Of a stretch of DNA of 24,101 nucleotides, positions 1 through 6,768 are shown in pieces (position 1 is the first letter of the stretch; every line of letters starts with the position of its first letter). Below the pieces are notes generated by a model, which saw nothing but the letters and a program-made list of their open reading frames with translations, made no database searches and was not told the DNA's origin. The DNA comes from an uncultured Lachnospiraceae bacterium (GTDB lineage Bacteria > Bacillota > Clostridia > Lachnospirales > Lachnospiraceae). Where the stretch lies: the NCBI GenBank assembly GCA_910579615.1, contig CAJTUA010000034.1, positions 1-24,101 on the forward strand, written 5' to 3'. Made by a program: the position numbers and the translations under genes.

Positions 1-241
1 GGTGCAGCGCCGCCGTCCCGGAAGAAAGCGCCACGGCATATTTCCGCCCGACCTTCTTTGCTGCTAACTGCTCCACCGCATCGATATTCTCCCCGACCGT
101 GGACACCCAGTTCGTTCGGATTGCCTCGTCCACATATTTTTGTTCCTCCCCGTGCATGGTCGGTGAGGAAAGCCAGACCTTCTTTTCAAAAGGCACAAGC
201 CCCGCAAACCTCGGGTCAGATTTATAATCAAATTGCTTCAT
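1..241 (-). CDS. DegT/DnrJ/EryC1/StrS-family aminotransferase, N-terminal part
   Basis: This is the first 80 residues of a PLP-dependent sugar-nucleotide aminotransferase; the gene runs off the left edge. The translation begins MKQFDYKSDPRFAGLVPFEK, followed by a stretch containing SSPTMHGEEQKYVDEAI, NWVSTVGENIDAVEQ and ALSSGTAALH. The last is the classic N-terminal signature of the family, where SGTAAL forms part of the PLP-phosphate pocket. The Schiff-base lysine lies outside the window. The ATG at 241-239 is preceded by AGAGG at good spacing, and an in-frame stop four codons upstream excludes a longer start. Family members transfer an amino group from glutamate to a keto-sugar nucleotide for surface glycans or legionaminate-type sugars. 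Which sugar is made cannot be told from this fragment. It is co-oriented with the helicase/small-ORF pair upstream. Confidence 0.9.
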   Translation of the reverse strand, partial: MKQFDYKSDPRFAGLVPFEKKVWLSSPTMHGEEQKYVDEAIRTNWVSTVGENIDAVEQLAAKKVGRKYAVALSSGTAALH

Positions 242-484
242 AATCAGCCTCTAATTTATTTTTGTTTTTATTTCGTTTTCATTTTTAGTTTCATTTCCAT
301 TTTTTCGTTTATTCATTTTTTCATCTTTATTCTTATTTTCGTTTTTATTTTTACAAATTCCTGCACTTATTTTTCACGTCTTTCCCCAACATATAAATGC
401 TTTCTGGCACAGTGAAACAAACATTGCTTCCTGAATAAAATCCCGAAATCCCCAATCAGAAAATGCCCATTTTTTTTCACTGCC
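242..484. other. Gene-free spacer with an A-rich leader (minus-strand sense)
   Basis: The roughly 240 bases between the small ORF and the aminotransferase hold no convincing gene. Positions about 250-355 are strikingly T-rich on the plus strand, so an RNA reading into the aminotransferase would be a purine-rich run of A4-6 blocks separated by single G, C or T bases. This looks like an unstructured leader or replication-slippage sequence. A 21-codon minus ORF (316-251) of Lys/Asn/Glu codons ends just before the aminotransferase ribosome site, but composition alone explains it. No consensus promoter or clear terminator was found. Confidence 0.5.
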
Positions 485-691
485 CTACTCCTCTTTTCTG
501 TCTGCAATCTCCTTCACCGCCAAAACCCCTGGAGCGATGTCATCCACAAAGAAATCTCCCAAAAAGGCAGGCTTCGCCACTCCATCAAATATGTGTTTTT
601 CGCGTTCCCCGTGCATTTTTACATATTCCATGAACTGATTTCTTCTCTTATGACCGATACCCGATGGAATGCGACATAGCGACAATTCCAT
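485..691 (-). CDS. Hypothetical 68-residue protein downstream of the helicase
   Basis: I do not recognise this family. The ORF begins MELSLCRIPSGIGHKRRNQF at 691 and ends in VLAVKEIADRKEE. It has a basic N-terminal third, an acidic C-terminal tail, and no membrane segment or signal peptide. Its ATG lies only 4 bases beyond the helicase stop, and an AGGAAG sequence in the last helicase codons could serve as a somewhat distant ribosome site, so translation would be coupled to the helicase. The same frame is open further upstream (to 952), but that part overlaps the helicase and reads as a shadow. Coding status rests on tight operon spacing and an ordinary amino-acid composition. It may be a small partner of the helicase or a spurious ORF. 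Confidence 0.5.
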   Translation of the reverse strand: MELSLCRIPSGIGHKRRNQFMEYVKMHGEREKHIFDGVAKPAFLGDFFVDDIAPGVLAVKEIADRKEE

Positions 692-695
692 ATGG

Positions 696-3215
696 TTATC
701 TTTTTCTTCCTGCTTCTGTCTTCCTTTGCTTTTGCGCCCTGGCGCTCCACACCATCCCGATTTCCTCCAACTGCCGGATTTGTTCTGCCGCCAAACCCTT
801 CCCCGCTCTTTGCTGGTAAGCCTGGCGCTGATTGGAAATCCATTTTCCGAGACGGTATCCATCCTTACAGATGTAGCCATTCGGAACGGCCAAATGCCCG
901 TTATTCCTGTAAAATTCCTGCGCATGGGAAAACCCAATCTTCCATGGGGCATCCGGATTCCACACCATCCCGATACGGTTCAACAGCTCCACCTGCTCGG
1001 AACTTAATTGCCCGCTTCTTCGCCCTGCCCGCTGATGCTGCAGCCACACACCCAGGTTCTTTCCGCTTTTGCCGACGAAACGTTTTGGAATGGAAAGATT
1101 GCCGTGCTCGCGGTAAAACGCCTCCGCCTCGCCGTATTGCTGCTGCCAGGAAATCTCTCCCTGCGATATCCCGGAGGTTATCCCGATGGACGCAAGCTTT
1201 TTCTTTTGCTCTGCATTTAAAAGTTTCCGCTTTATTCCGTAAGTGCAGGTGCTTCCTTCCGCCAATACTTCTTTTTCCCCGCAAACATTTTGTTTGCAGG
1301 CATCTTCTTCCCGCAGCCGCGCCCTCTGCTCGCGCAGCCAACGGTCCAGCCAAACACCTTCCACTACATAATCCGCAGGGATTTTCAAATCACCATGCTC
1401 CGCGTAATATTTTTTCGCAAGTTCAAAGCGTTCTTCCCATGTGTCGGCGTTCTCCCAGACCATCCCAATCTGTGCAAGCCTTTCCATTCGTTGCATGTGG
1501 ACACTCTGCCCCTTCCTGCCGGAAGTTTTACTGACAATTCCAGATGCCCCGGCACTGTTTTTTGAAAGCACTGTACTGGCTGGCTCTGTATCTAGACAAG
1601 CAATATTTTTTTCCAACGCATCGGTTCCTACAAGCTTCTGGTACACTTCCCTCTGCCTGCGCACCCACCGTCCAAGTCCGCACCCGCTCTGCGTCACATA
1701 ATCCGCCGGAACACACAAATCCCCATGCTCCCTGAAATATTTCTCCGCCTCCGCGAAATTTCGCTCCCAGGCGGTCTGTTGTACGCCCTGCCACCGCATA
1801 CCAATTGCTTCGAGCCTTGCGGTCTGCTCCCTGCTCAGGCTTCCTGCCGTTTTTCCTGTGTAAACCTTCCTCTGCGTGGAAACCCACGCGCCGAGCGGAT
1901 AACCCGCCATCGTCATATAAGCTGCTGGAACTTCCAGGTTCCCATGTTCTGTAAAATATTCCCTTGCCATCCCATACATCGCCTCCCACGATGCGCCAAG
2001 TATCTCATTCAGCCGCACGAACAGCTTCCGGCAGTCCCCCAGTTCATCCACCACCCGGAAATGCTCGGTAACAATTTCATTTCCCCTGCCCTTTTCGCGG
2101 TAGGCAAAAACGGCTTCGCGCAGTTCCTCCTCCATCGCGCCGATGCTGCAAAGGTTTTCAATATTCATTACAATATCAAAAATAACCGGGTTATGTTTCG
2201 CGCCGGACGCGAGCGCACGCCCAATCTGCTGCTTGTAAATGGTCGGGGAAACGGTCGGGCGCAGCAGAATAACCCCGTCCACCCCGTCTACATGGATGCC
2301 TTCATTGAGCATGTCGATGCAGTACAAAAGCTTTAAATGACTGCTCGCATCATCCTTAAATGCCTTAAACTCCGCCGAAGTTGCCGGGTTGTCCGAATAT
2401 GCCGTATAAATATGCGGCGCGGTGTCCACCTTTGCAAACCATTCCCTGGCAAGCTCCCGCATTTCGAGTAAATGTTCATAATTGGCGCAAAAAACAATGT
2501 ATTTGCCTACTGGCATATGTCTTGCAAAAACATCCTCCAGCCCATCCGCCTTCTCCAATGCCCTCCTGAGCGCTTCGAATTCTTTTTCCGCTGCGTCGCG
2601 CACTGCACGGCTCCTTGCCTGTTTTACTTTCATTTCATACCGCCGCAGTTCCTTCTGGTACGCATAAACCGAAAGCACATATTTCGGCGCAGGCAGGATT
2701 CCACCTGCCACAGCTGCCCCCAGGGTCAGTTCCGAAGCGATGTTTCCTTCAAAAAGCTCCCTTGCCATATCCCGCTGGTTGTCCAGATAGCGTATGCTTG
2801 TTGCGGAAAGCCCAAGCACAGGTGCTTTGGGATACATCCGGAGCAGGCGCTTCACACCCTCGCCCCACTGCGCGGCACCACAGCGGTGGAATTCGTCAAG
2901 AATGATATATTTCGGTTGGATTTTTAACAGTTCCTCCTCCCCCATCCGCATCAGCCGTGCATAGGTGATAAACTCCACATTTTCAAGCGGCGCACCGCCT
3001 GCTGCATGCCATTTTTCCAGCTGGGTCATGAAAATATATTCTGACGGTGAAAGCAGGCAGACCTTGCTTGCTGCATTGTCTGCACAGAGTTGGAACGCGA
3101 TAAAGGATTTTCCCGTTCCGGTTGGATGGATGACCGCAGCCCTGTCGGTCCGCTCCATCATGGAGGTTGCCGCCACATAGGCTTTGCGGTTATGTTCGAA
3201 TAATATGCTGCCCAT
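696..3215 (-). CDS. DEAD/DEAH-box helicase with five helicase-associated (HA) repeats
   Basis: This is an 839-residue superfamily 2 helicase/translocase of the restriction-helicase (ResIII-like) type. Visible motifs are Walker A HPTGTGKS (30-37), Walker B/motif II DEFH (107-110), motif III LSAT (136-139) and a motif VI-like QQIGRALA (329-336). From about residue 410 to the end come five repeats matching the helicase-associated domain pattern: W...A..YF.EHG.L.VP..Y....G..LG.W...QR, then a linker, then L..IGM.W. Repeats 2 and 3 carry long low-conservation inserts. The chosen ATG (3215) has AGAAAGGAG six bases upstream; the frame extends to 3263 but would start inside the recombination-type repeat. 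Family members are common accessory genes in gut Firmicutes and are presumed to act on DNA; no substrate is known from sequence. It lies directly behind a putative invertible promoter pointing the other way, so it is predicted silent in this orientation. Confidence 0.9.
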   Translation of the reverse strand: MGSILFEHNRKAYVAATSMMERTDRAAVIHPTGTGKSFIAFQLCADNAASKVCLLSPSEYIFMTQLEKWHAAGGAPLENVEFITYARLMRMGEEELLKIQPKYIILDEFHRCGAAQWGEGVKRLLRMYPKAPVLGLSATSIRYLDNQRDMARELFEGNIASELTLGAAVAGGILPAPKYVLSVYAYQKELRRYEMKVKQARSRAVRDAAEKEFEALRRALEKADGLEDVFARHMPVGKYIVFCANYEHLLEMRELAREWFAKVDTAPHIYTAYSDNPATSAEFKAFKDDASSHLKLLYCIDMLNEGIHVDGVDGVILLRPTVSPTIYKQQIGRALASGAKHNPVIFDIVMNIENLCSIGAMEEELREAVFAYREKGRGNEIVTEHFRVVDELGDCRKLFVRLNEILGASWEAMYGMAREYFTEHGNLEVPAAYMTMAGYPLGAWVSTQRKVYTGKTAGSLSREQTARLEAIGMRWQGVQQTAWERNFAEAEKYFREHGDLCVPADYVTQSGCGLGRWVRRQREVYQKLVGTDALEKNIACLDTEPASTVLSKNSAGASGIVSKTSGRKGQSVHMQRMERLAQIGMVWENADTWEERFELAKKYYAEHGDLKIPADYVVEGVWLDRWLREQRARLREEDACKQNVCGEKEVLAEGSTCTYGIKRKLLNAEQKKKLASIGITSGISQGEISWQQQYGEAEAFYREHGNLSIPKRFVGKSGKNLGVWLQHQRAGRRSGQLSSEQVELLNRIGMVWNPDAPWKIGFSHAQEFYRNNGHLAVPNGYICKDGYRLGKWISNQRQAYQQRAGKGLAAEQIRQLEEIGMVWSARAQKQRKTEAGRKR

Positions 3216-3240
3216 CGGCGGCTCCTTTCTGTAGGATGGG

Positions 3241-3268
3241 TGTAATGAAGCACCATACTTCATTACAT
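3241..3268 (-). repeat. Left inverted repeat / recombination-type site
   Basis: The plus strand reads TGTAATGAAG, then the 7-base core CACCATA, then CTTCATTACA and a T. The two 10-bp arms are perfect inverted complements, so the repeat is itself a dyad with an asymmetric centre, the layout expected of a tyrosine-recombinase core site. It sits 25 bases upstream of the helicase ATG, inside what would be its 5' leader. Confidence 0.85.
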
Positions 3269-3334
3269 AGGGAATGGCAATATGCCCAGAACATAGAGAA
3301 TATGCAGGATGGCGCGATTAGCGCTCTTTGGTAT

Positions 3335-3354
3335 TGACTGCAAATGACTGCGAA
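3335..3354 (+). repeat. Tandem 10-mers TGACTGC(A/G)AA inside the switch
   Basis: Two head-to-tail 10-mers, TGACTGCAAA and TGACTGCGAA, are followed by a third isolated copy of TGACTGCGAAT at 3490-3500 in the same orientation. They lie inside the invertible segment and away from the consensus promoter. They could bind a regulator or an accessory recombination protein; no function is shown. Confidence 0.6.
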
Positions 3355-3618
3355 TCGTCTGGTTACAAAATATTTGTTTGAAAATTATGAATGGAAGGTG
3401 CTTTGAAAATAAGTGCCTTTTTTTCGCATTTTATGCGCGGTTATATCATTGCATTTTAAAAGAGATATGGTTTTTGTTGACACTTAATTTGACTGCGAAT
3501 TGATAATTTTCCACGAGAAAATAAGACTTTTATAATATAATATTGCATTTTTAACAGGATAATAAACGCTTTTCTCCTGCCTTTTCGGCAGAATAAAGAA
3601 TTAGCATTTGTAATTTCA

Positions 3619-3647
3619 TTGACAAAACAAGGTTGCTGTGATACAAT
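3619..3647 (+). promoter_or_regulatory. Strong SigA-type promoter inside the switch, pointing right
   Basis: TTGACA (3619-3624), a 17-base spacer and TACAAT (3642-3647) give a near-perfect housekeeping promoter, with transcription expected to begin near 3654. As sequenced, it fires through the right repeat into the region behind glyA, where no plus-strand gene exists. A weaker candidate with the same direction is TTGACA (3477-3482) with GATAAT (3502-3507), spacing 19. Confidence 0.8.
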
Positions 3648-3661
3648 ACTAAAGATTAGTA
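3647..3661. promoter_or_regulatory. Operator-like palindrome overlapping -10 and start
   Basis: TACTAA-AGA-TTAGTA is a perfect 6-bp dyad beginning on the last base of the -10 box and covering the expected transcription start. A repressor bound here would block this promoter in either orientation of the switch. The regulator is unknown. Confidence 0.5.
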
Positions 3662-3693
3662 GTACAAATTATATGGTTTTTACAGGATTTTAC

Positions 3694-3721
3694 ATGTAAT
3701 GAAGTATGGTGCTTCATTACA
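3694..3721 (+). repeat. Right inverted repeat / recombination-type site
   Basis: This is the exact reverse complement of the left repeat: A, then TGTAATGAAG, the core TATGGTG and CTTCATTACA. The 7-base core is conserved but inverted relative to the left copy, so recombination between the two would invert the intervening DNA rather than delete it. A TTTT follows, so the hairpin might also act as a weak terminator for the rightward transcript. Confidence 0.85.
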
Positions 3722-3813
3722 TTTTACAATTTATCAACGACAAATCCATTGCCATACCAAATCTACCAAATGAAGCATCTTGATTCCTCCCCAACATTCC
3801 TTGAACCTCTGGT

Positions 3814-3918
3814 AAAAAAACAAAAAAACTGCCGCACCGGAAAATCCCCGCAGGACACAGGGGATTCTGAACCCGTCAAAATCCCCCCTCCCGCTCCATT
3901 TCCTTCTTGTGCGGCAGT
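3814..3918 (-). terminator. Intrinsic terminator of glyA
   Basis: On the minus strand, 12 bases after the glyA stop, a 10-bp arm ACTGCCGCAC (3918-3909) pairs with GTGCGGCAGT (3837-3828). It is followed by two runs of T separated by one G (3827-3814). The long loop contains a second hairpin, AATCCCC (3866-3860) with GGGGATT (3849-3843). The remainder of 3722-3930 holds no supported gene. Confidence 0.8.
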
Positions 3919-3930
3919 CCAAAGACCACT

Positions 3931-5169
3931 TTAATACAGCGGATACTTATCCGTCAATCCCTTCACCATCGAAAGCACCTGCTCCCGGTTCTTCTCCAAA
4001 TCATGGATACTAAGCGAAATCGCCTCCGCCACCACATCCATGTCCTGCGCGGTAAGCCCCCTCGTCGTTGCCGCCGGGGTGCCAAGCCGCAGACCGCTTG
4101 TGACAAACGGGGACGCCGGGTCATTCGGCACGGTATTCTTGTTTGCCGTGATGTTGACCTCGTCAAGCACATGCTCCGCTTCCTTGCCGGTGATGCCCAT
4201 ATTCTGCAAATCAACAAGCATCAGGTGATTGTCCGTGCCGTTTGAAACAATGGAAAAGCCGCGCTCCATCAGACCCTTGCACAGCGCCTGCGCATTTTCA
4301 ATCACACGCCCTGCGTAATCCTTAAACGACGGGGCGAGCGCTTCCTGAAAGCAGACTGCCTTCGCCGCGATGACGTGCATGAGCGGGCCGCCCTGGATGC
4401 CCGGGAACACTGCTTTGTTTAATTTATATTCGTTTGCGAATTCCTCGCTCGAAAGAATAAGGCCGCCGCGAGGCCCGCGCAGTGTTTTGTGCGTTGTCGT
4501 TGTCGTGACATGTGCATACGGAATCGGGCTTTCATGGTATCCTGCTGCCACAAGACCTGCGATGTGCGCCATATCCACCATCAAAAATGCGCCGACTTCA
4601 TCCGCAATCTCGCGGAAACGCTTAAAATCAATTTTTCTCGCATATGCGCTCGCCCCTGCCACAATCAGCTTCGGGCGGCACTCCTTCGCGATGCGCGCAA
4701 CCTCATCATAATCGATAAAGCCATCGCCATTGACACCGTAAGGTACGATATTAAAATAGCTTCCGGAGAAATTAACCGGGCTCCCGTGCGTCAGATGCCC
4801 GCCGTGCGCGAGGTTCATCCCCATCACGGTATCCCCCGGCTGTAAGAGCGCGAAAAACACTGCCATATTCGCCTGCGCGCCGGAATGCGGCTGAACATTT
4901 GCGTAGGTACAGCCGAACAGCTCCTTTGCGCGCGCGATTGCCAGGTTCTCCGCGATATCGACAAACTGGCACCCACCGTAGTAGCGCTTGCCCGGATACC
5001 CTTCTGCATATTTGTTCGTCATCGGGCTGCCCATTGCCGCCATGACCGCCTTGCTTACAAAGTTTTCCGAAGCAATCAGCTCGATATGGTCGTTCTGCCT
5101 GCCAATCTCAAGCTCGATGCTCTCCGCCAGCTCCGGGTCAAAATTTTTAATCTCGTCAAATGAATACAT
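3931..5169 (-). CDS. glyA: Serine hydroxymethyltransferase
   Basis: This is a 412-residue cytosolic PLP enzyme that interconverts serine plus tetrahydrofolate and glycine plus 5,10-methylene-tetrahydrofolate, the main source of one-carbon units. The length is normal for bacterial GlyA. Clear signatures are IELIASENFVS near residues 29-39, NKYAEGYPGKRYYGG (52-66), VQPHSGAQAN (92-101), VDMAHIAGLVAAG (198-210) and the PLP-lysine motif TTTTTHKTLRGPRGG with the Schiff-base lysine at 228. The ATG at 5169 has an AAAGGAAAG ribosome site upstream. It appears monocistronic, with its own promoter (5268-5296) and terminator (3814-3918). Nothing appears broken. Confidence 0.98.
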   Translation of the reverse strand: MYSFDEIKNFDPELAESIELEIGRQNDHIELIASENFVSKAVMAAMGSPMTNKYAEGYPGKRYYGGCQFVDIAENLAIARAKELFGCTYANVQPHSGAQANMAVFFALLQPGDTVMGMNLAHGGHLTHGSPVNFSGSYFNIVPYGVNGDGFIDYDEVARIAKECRPKLIVAGASAYARKIDFKRFREIADEVGAFLMVDMAHIAGLVAAGYHESPIPYAHVTTTTTHKTLRGPRGGLILSSEEFANEYKLNKAVFPGIQGGPLMHVIAAKAVCFQEALAPSFKDYAGRVIENAQALCKGLMERGFSIVSNGTDNHLMLVDLQNMGITGKEAEHVLDEVNITANKNTVPNDPASPFVTSGLRLGTPAATTRGLTAQDMDVVAEAISLSIHDLEKNREQVLSMVKGLTDKYPLY

Positions 5170-5228
5170 ATTCCATCTTTCCTTTCTCGGCTCATCTCAC
5201 AGCATTGCGCTGCTTCCTTTTCAATCCA

Positions 5229-5296
5229 CTTGCGTCCGCGGGCGCAAGGCAAATGAAAGTTATCCCCATTATACAGAAATCTGTATATCGCGTCAA
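5229..5296 (-). promoter_or_regulatory. glyA promoter with overlapping palindrome and leader hairpin
   Basis: On the minus strand, TTGACG (5296-5291), 17 bases and TATAAT (5273-5268) form a strong promoter giving a leader of about 90 nt. An 18-bp dyad, TATACAGA-AA-TCTGTATA (5270-5287), covers the spacer and the edge of the -10, and looks like an operator. The leader contains a hairpin, CTTGCG with CGCAAG (5248-5229). I do not see a known riboswitch consensus in it. Confidence 0.75.
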
Positions 5297-5384
5297 TATA
5301 CAAATCGTTTTTTTTGCAGACGATACTCTTTAAACTCCACAATTTATTACCGCCAGTTCTGCTGTGCCTTCTTTCTCTTAGACA

Positions 5385-6584
5385 TCATTGGCGGAATAAA
5401 CGACACGTTCTATCCTGCAGCAGCTTCTCAGAGGCATTCAAAATCGTCATGATATCTTCCCACCCGCCGGCGCTCATTGCATTCTTAAATTCCCGGTAGA
5501 TTTCATTGTTCGGAATAAAAACTTCTTCTCTTTCCAGGTCATATGCAAGATATCCAAGATGAATCAGCAATGTCAGTACATCATCTTTTGTCCGGAACGT
5601 CCACATGTCATTCTGGAAGGTAAGGGTATTCACAGGAATATACTCCCCGCCAAGCATCCGCACAATATCCGCGCGTAACCCGTCAAAATCCATGTCAATA
5701 TAAACTTTCAGGGCATCATAGGTTTCCGTGGCTGTCCAGTAACTTTTACACCTGTGGCGGCGCACTGCCTCCACCACAGATTTCGGATTATAGATATGCG
5801 CAAACCTTGTGAACGTGTATCCATCATACCAATTGCCTATTTCCTCAAAATCCATAGAAAACCGTTCGCACAATTCTTTTACTTCATCCTCTGTAAATCC
5901 GGTATACTCCTCAAAAACATCCTGATCGGTCATGGAATATTCCGTAAACATATTCAGGGCAGAATGCACTCCATACTTTTTTACCGGAAGAATCCCCGTC
6001 ATATAGGCAAGTGCCACATAAGCCTGATCTTTTAAAAGATTACGCAAAAAATCCAGATACCTTCTTTGCAATTCTTCTGATTTCTGCTGTTCCCGCATCA
6101 CACAGTCCCACTCATCAATCAGGAAAACAAACTTCTGCCCGGTTTCCACATAAATCTGCCTTAATACAGCAGCAAGCCCGACTTCTTCCCCGGTTAAAAA
6201 TTCTTTGTATTTCTTTTTTAATTCCCTGTATACTTCTTTCTCCAGATACTCTGTTACCTTCTGGTCTCCTGACTCAATCAAAAACTGCTGCATATTCAGG
6301 GAAATCACTTCATACTGGTTTAAGTATTCCCCAAATGTCGGTTCCCTCTCAATTTTAAAACCTTGGAACAGCTTTCTGGAATCACATCCCCTGCTATAAT
6401 ATGCCGCCAACATTTTCAGCGCCATAGACTTCCCAAAACGTCTCGGCCTGCTGACGCAAATATATTTCTGCTCTGTATTTAAATACCTGTTCGTACATGC
6501 AATCAATCCAGTCTTATCAACATAAATTTCAGAACGAATTGACTCTTCAAAACCGCTGTTTCCCAGATTTAAATAAATTCCCAT
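5385..6584 (-). CDS. AAA-ATPase/PD-(D/E)XK family protein, C-terminally truncated
   Basis: The 399-residue product belongs to the AAA-ATPase-like family (PF09820) that normally carries a PD-(D/E)XK nuclease-like domain (PF08011) at its C-terminus. The N-terminus MGIYLNLGNSGFEESIRSEI and YVDKTGLI are typical. Walker A is PRRFGKSMAL (47-56, Lys52) and Walker B is FVFLIDEWD (152-160). The similarity continues to FKNAMSAGGWEDIMTILNAS near residue 375, after which the frame ends in an unrelated short tail, DRTCRLFRQ. Family members are usually above 500 residues, so the nuclease domain of about 150 residues is missing. The following 200 bases hold no sign of it in other frames, which suggests a deletion. 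A good promoter (6661-6689) remains. Family function is poorly known, with host-interaction and mobile-DNA roles both proposed. I regard this as a degenerate copy. Confidence 0.85.
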   Translation of the reverse strand: MGIYLNLGNSGFEESIRSEIYVDKTGLIACTNRYLNTEQKYICVSRPRRFGKSMALKMLAAYYSRGCDSRKLFQGFKIEREPTFGEYLNQYEVISLNMQQFLIESGDQKVTEYLEKEVYRELKKKYKEFLTGEEVGLAAVLRQIYVETGQKFVFLIDEWDCVMREQQKSEELQRRYLDFLRNLLKDQAYVALAYMTGILPVKKYGVHSALNMFTEYSMTDQDVFEEYTGFTEDEVKELCERFSMDFEEIGNWYDGYTFTRFAHIYNPKSVVEAVRRHRCKSYWTATETYDALKVYIDMDFDGLRADIVRMLGGEYIPVNTLTFQNDMWTFRTKDDVLTLLIHLGYLAYDLEREEVFIPNNEIYREFKNAMSAGGWEDIMTILNASEKLLQDRTCRLFRQ

Positions 6585-6660
6585 ATATAATACTGCTGCC
6601 TCCGCTCAAATTTCCTCTGCTTATAAACGTGATTCAAGTATACATGGCATCCCTGCGAAA

Positions 6661-6689
6661 AGTATATTTCAAAACAGCCGTACTGTCAA
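6661..6689 (-). promoter_or_regulatory. Promoter of the AAA-ATPase gene
   Basis: On the minus strand, TTGACA (6689-6684), a 17-base spacer and TATACT (6666-6661) lie 77 bases upstream of the start codon. GGAGG occurs in the leader, but 14 bases before the ATG, which is farther than ideal. Confidence 0.75.
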
Positions 6690-6738
6690 CCGCAAAAATA
6701 CAATGTGTTTTTTCATCATCCAAAAATGTTTATAAATC

Positions 6739-6768
6739 GAAGAAGTCCGCATTCCTGCAGACTTCTTC
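6739..6768 (-). terminator. Hairpin after the LTA-synthase-like gene, possible terminator
   Basis: Perfect 9-bp arms GAAGAAGTC and GACTTCTTC surround a 12-base loop, 88 bases past the stop of the LTA-synthase-like gene on the minus strand. A T-run occurs only about 14 bases downstream, so termination is plausible but not textbook. Confidence 0.4.

Larger units (their letters stand above)
3241..3721. other. Putative invertible promoter element (DNA inversion switch)
   Basis: Two identical 28-bp sequences in opposite orientation (3241-3268 and 3694-3721) bound 425 bp of AT-rich non-coding DNA. Homology between the ends stops exactly at the repeats, and no target-site duplication is visible outside them (left flank GGATGGG, right flank TTTTACA). 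The enclosed segment carries a strong rightward promoter at 3619-3647, while nothing comparable points left. Inversion maps position x to 6962-x, which would move the promoter to about 3315-3343, reading left, with the start of transcription near 3308, about 93 nt before the helicase ATG. The helicase ribosome site lies outside the element and so is unaffected. This arrangement is that of phase-variable promoters known in Bacteroides and Clostridioides. No recombinase gene is in the window, so one would have to act in trans. Inversion itself is inferred, not observed. Confidence 0.75.

Noticed and set aside
251..316. A 21-codon Lys/Asn/Glu ORF just upstream of the aminotransferase
   Set aside because: It is a consequence of the A-rich tract; there is no ribosome site and the composition is homopolymer-like.
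692..1534. Long plus-strand frame of 280 codons opposite the helicase
   Set aside because: It is a shadow of the helicase C-terminal repeats: Pro/Arg/Ser-rich, no ribosome site and no family features.
3241..3721. Reading the element as a non-autonomous transposon (MITE) with 28-bp terminal repeats
   Set aside because: No target-site duplication is visible at the outer edges, each end is an internally symmetric dyad with a conserved core, and the inside carries a strong promoter. These fit a switch better, although a MITE is not fully excluded without genome-wide copy data.
3749..3934. A 61-codon plus-strand ORF downstream of the rightward promoter
   Set aside because: It lies over the glyA terminator hairpins, has no ribosome site and reads as low-quality sequence.
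5170..5267. A riboswitch in the glyA leader
   Set aside because: The leader has a simple hairpin but no glycine, THF or SAM aptamer pattern that I can recognise.
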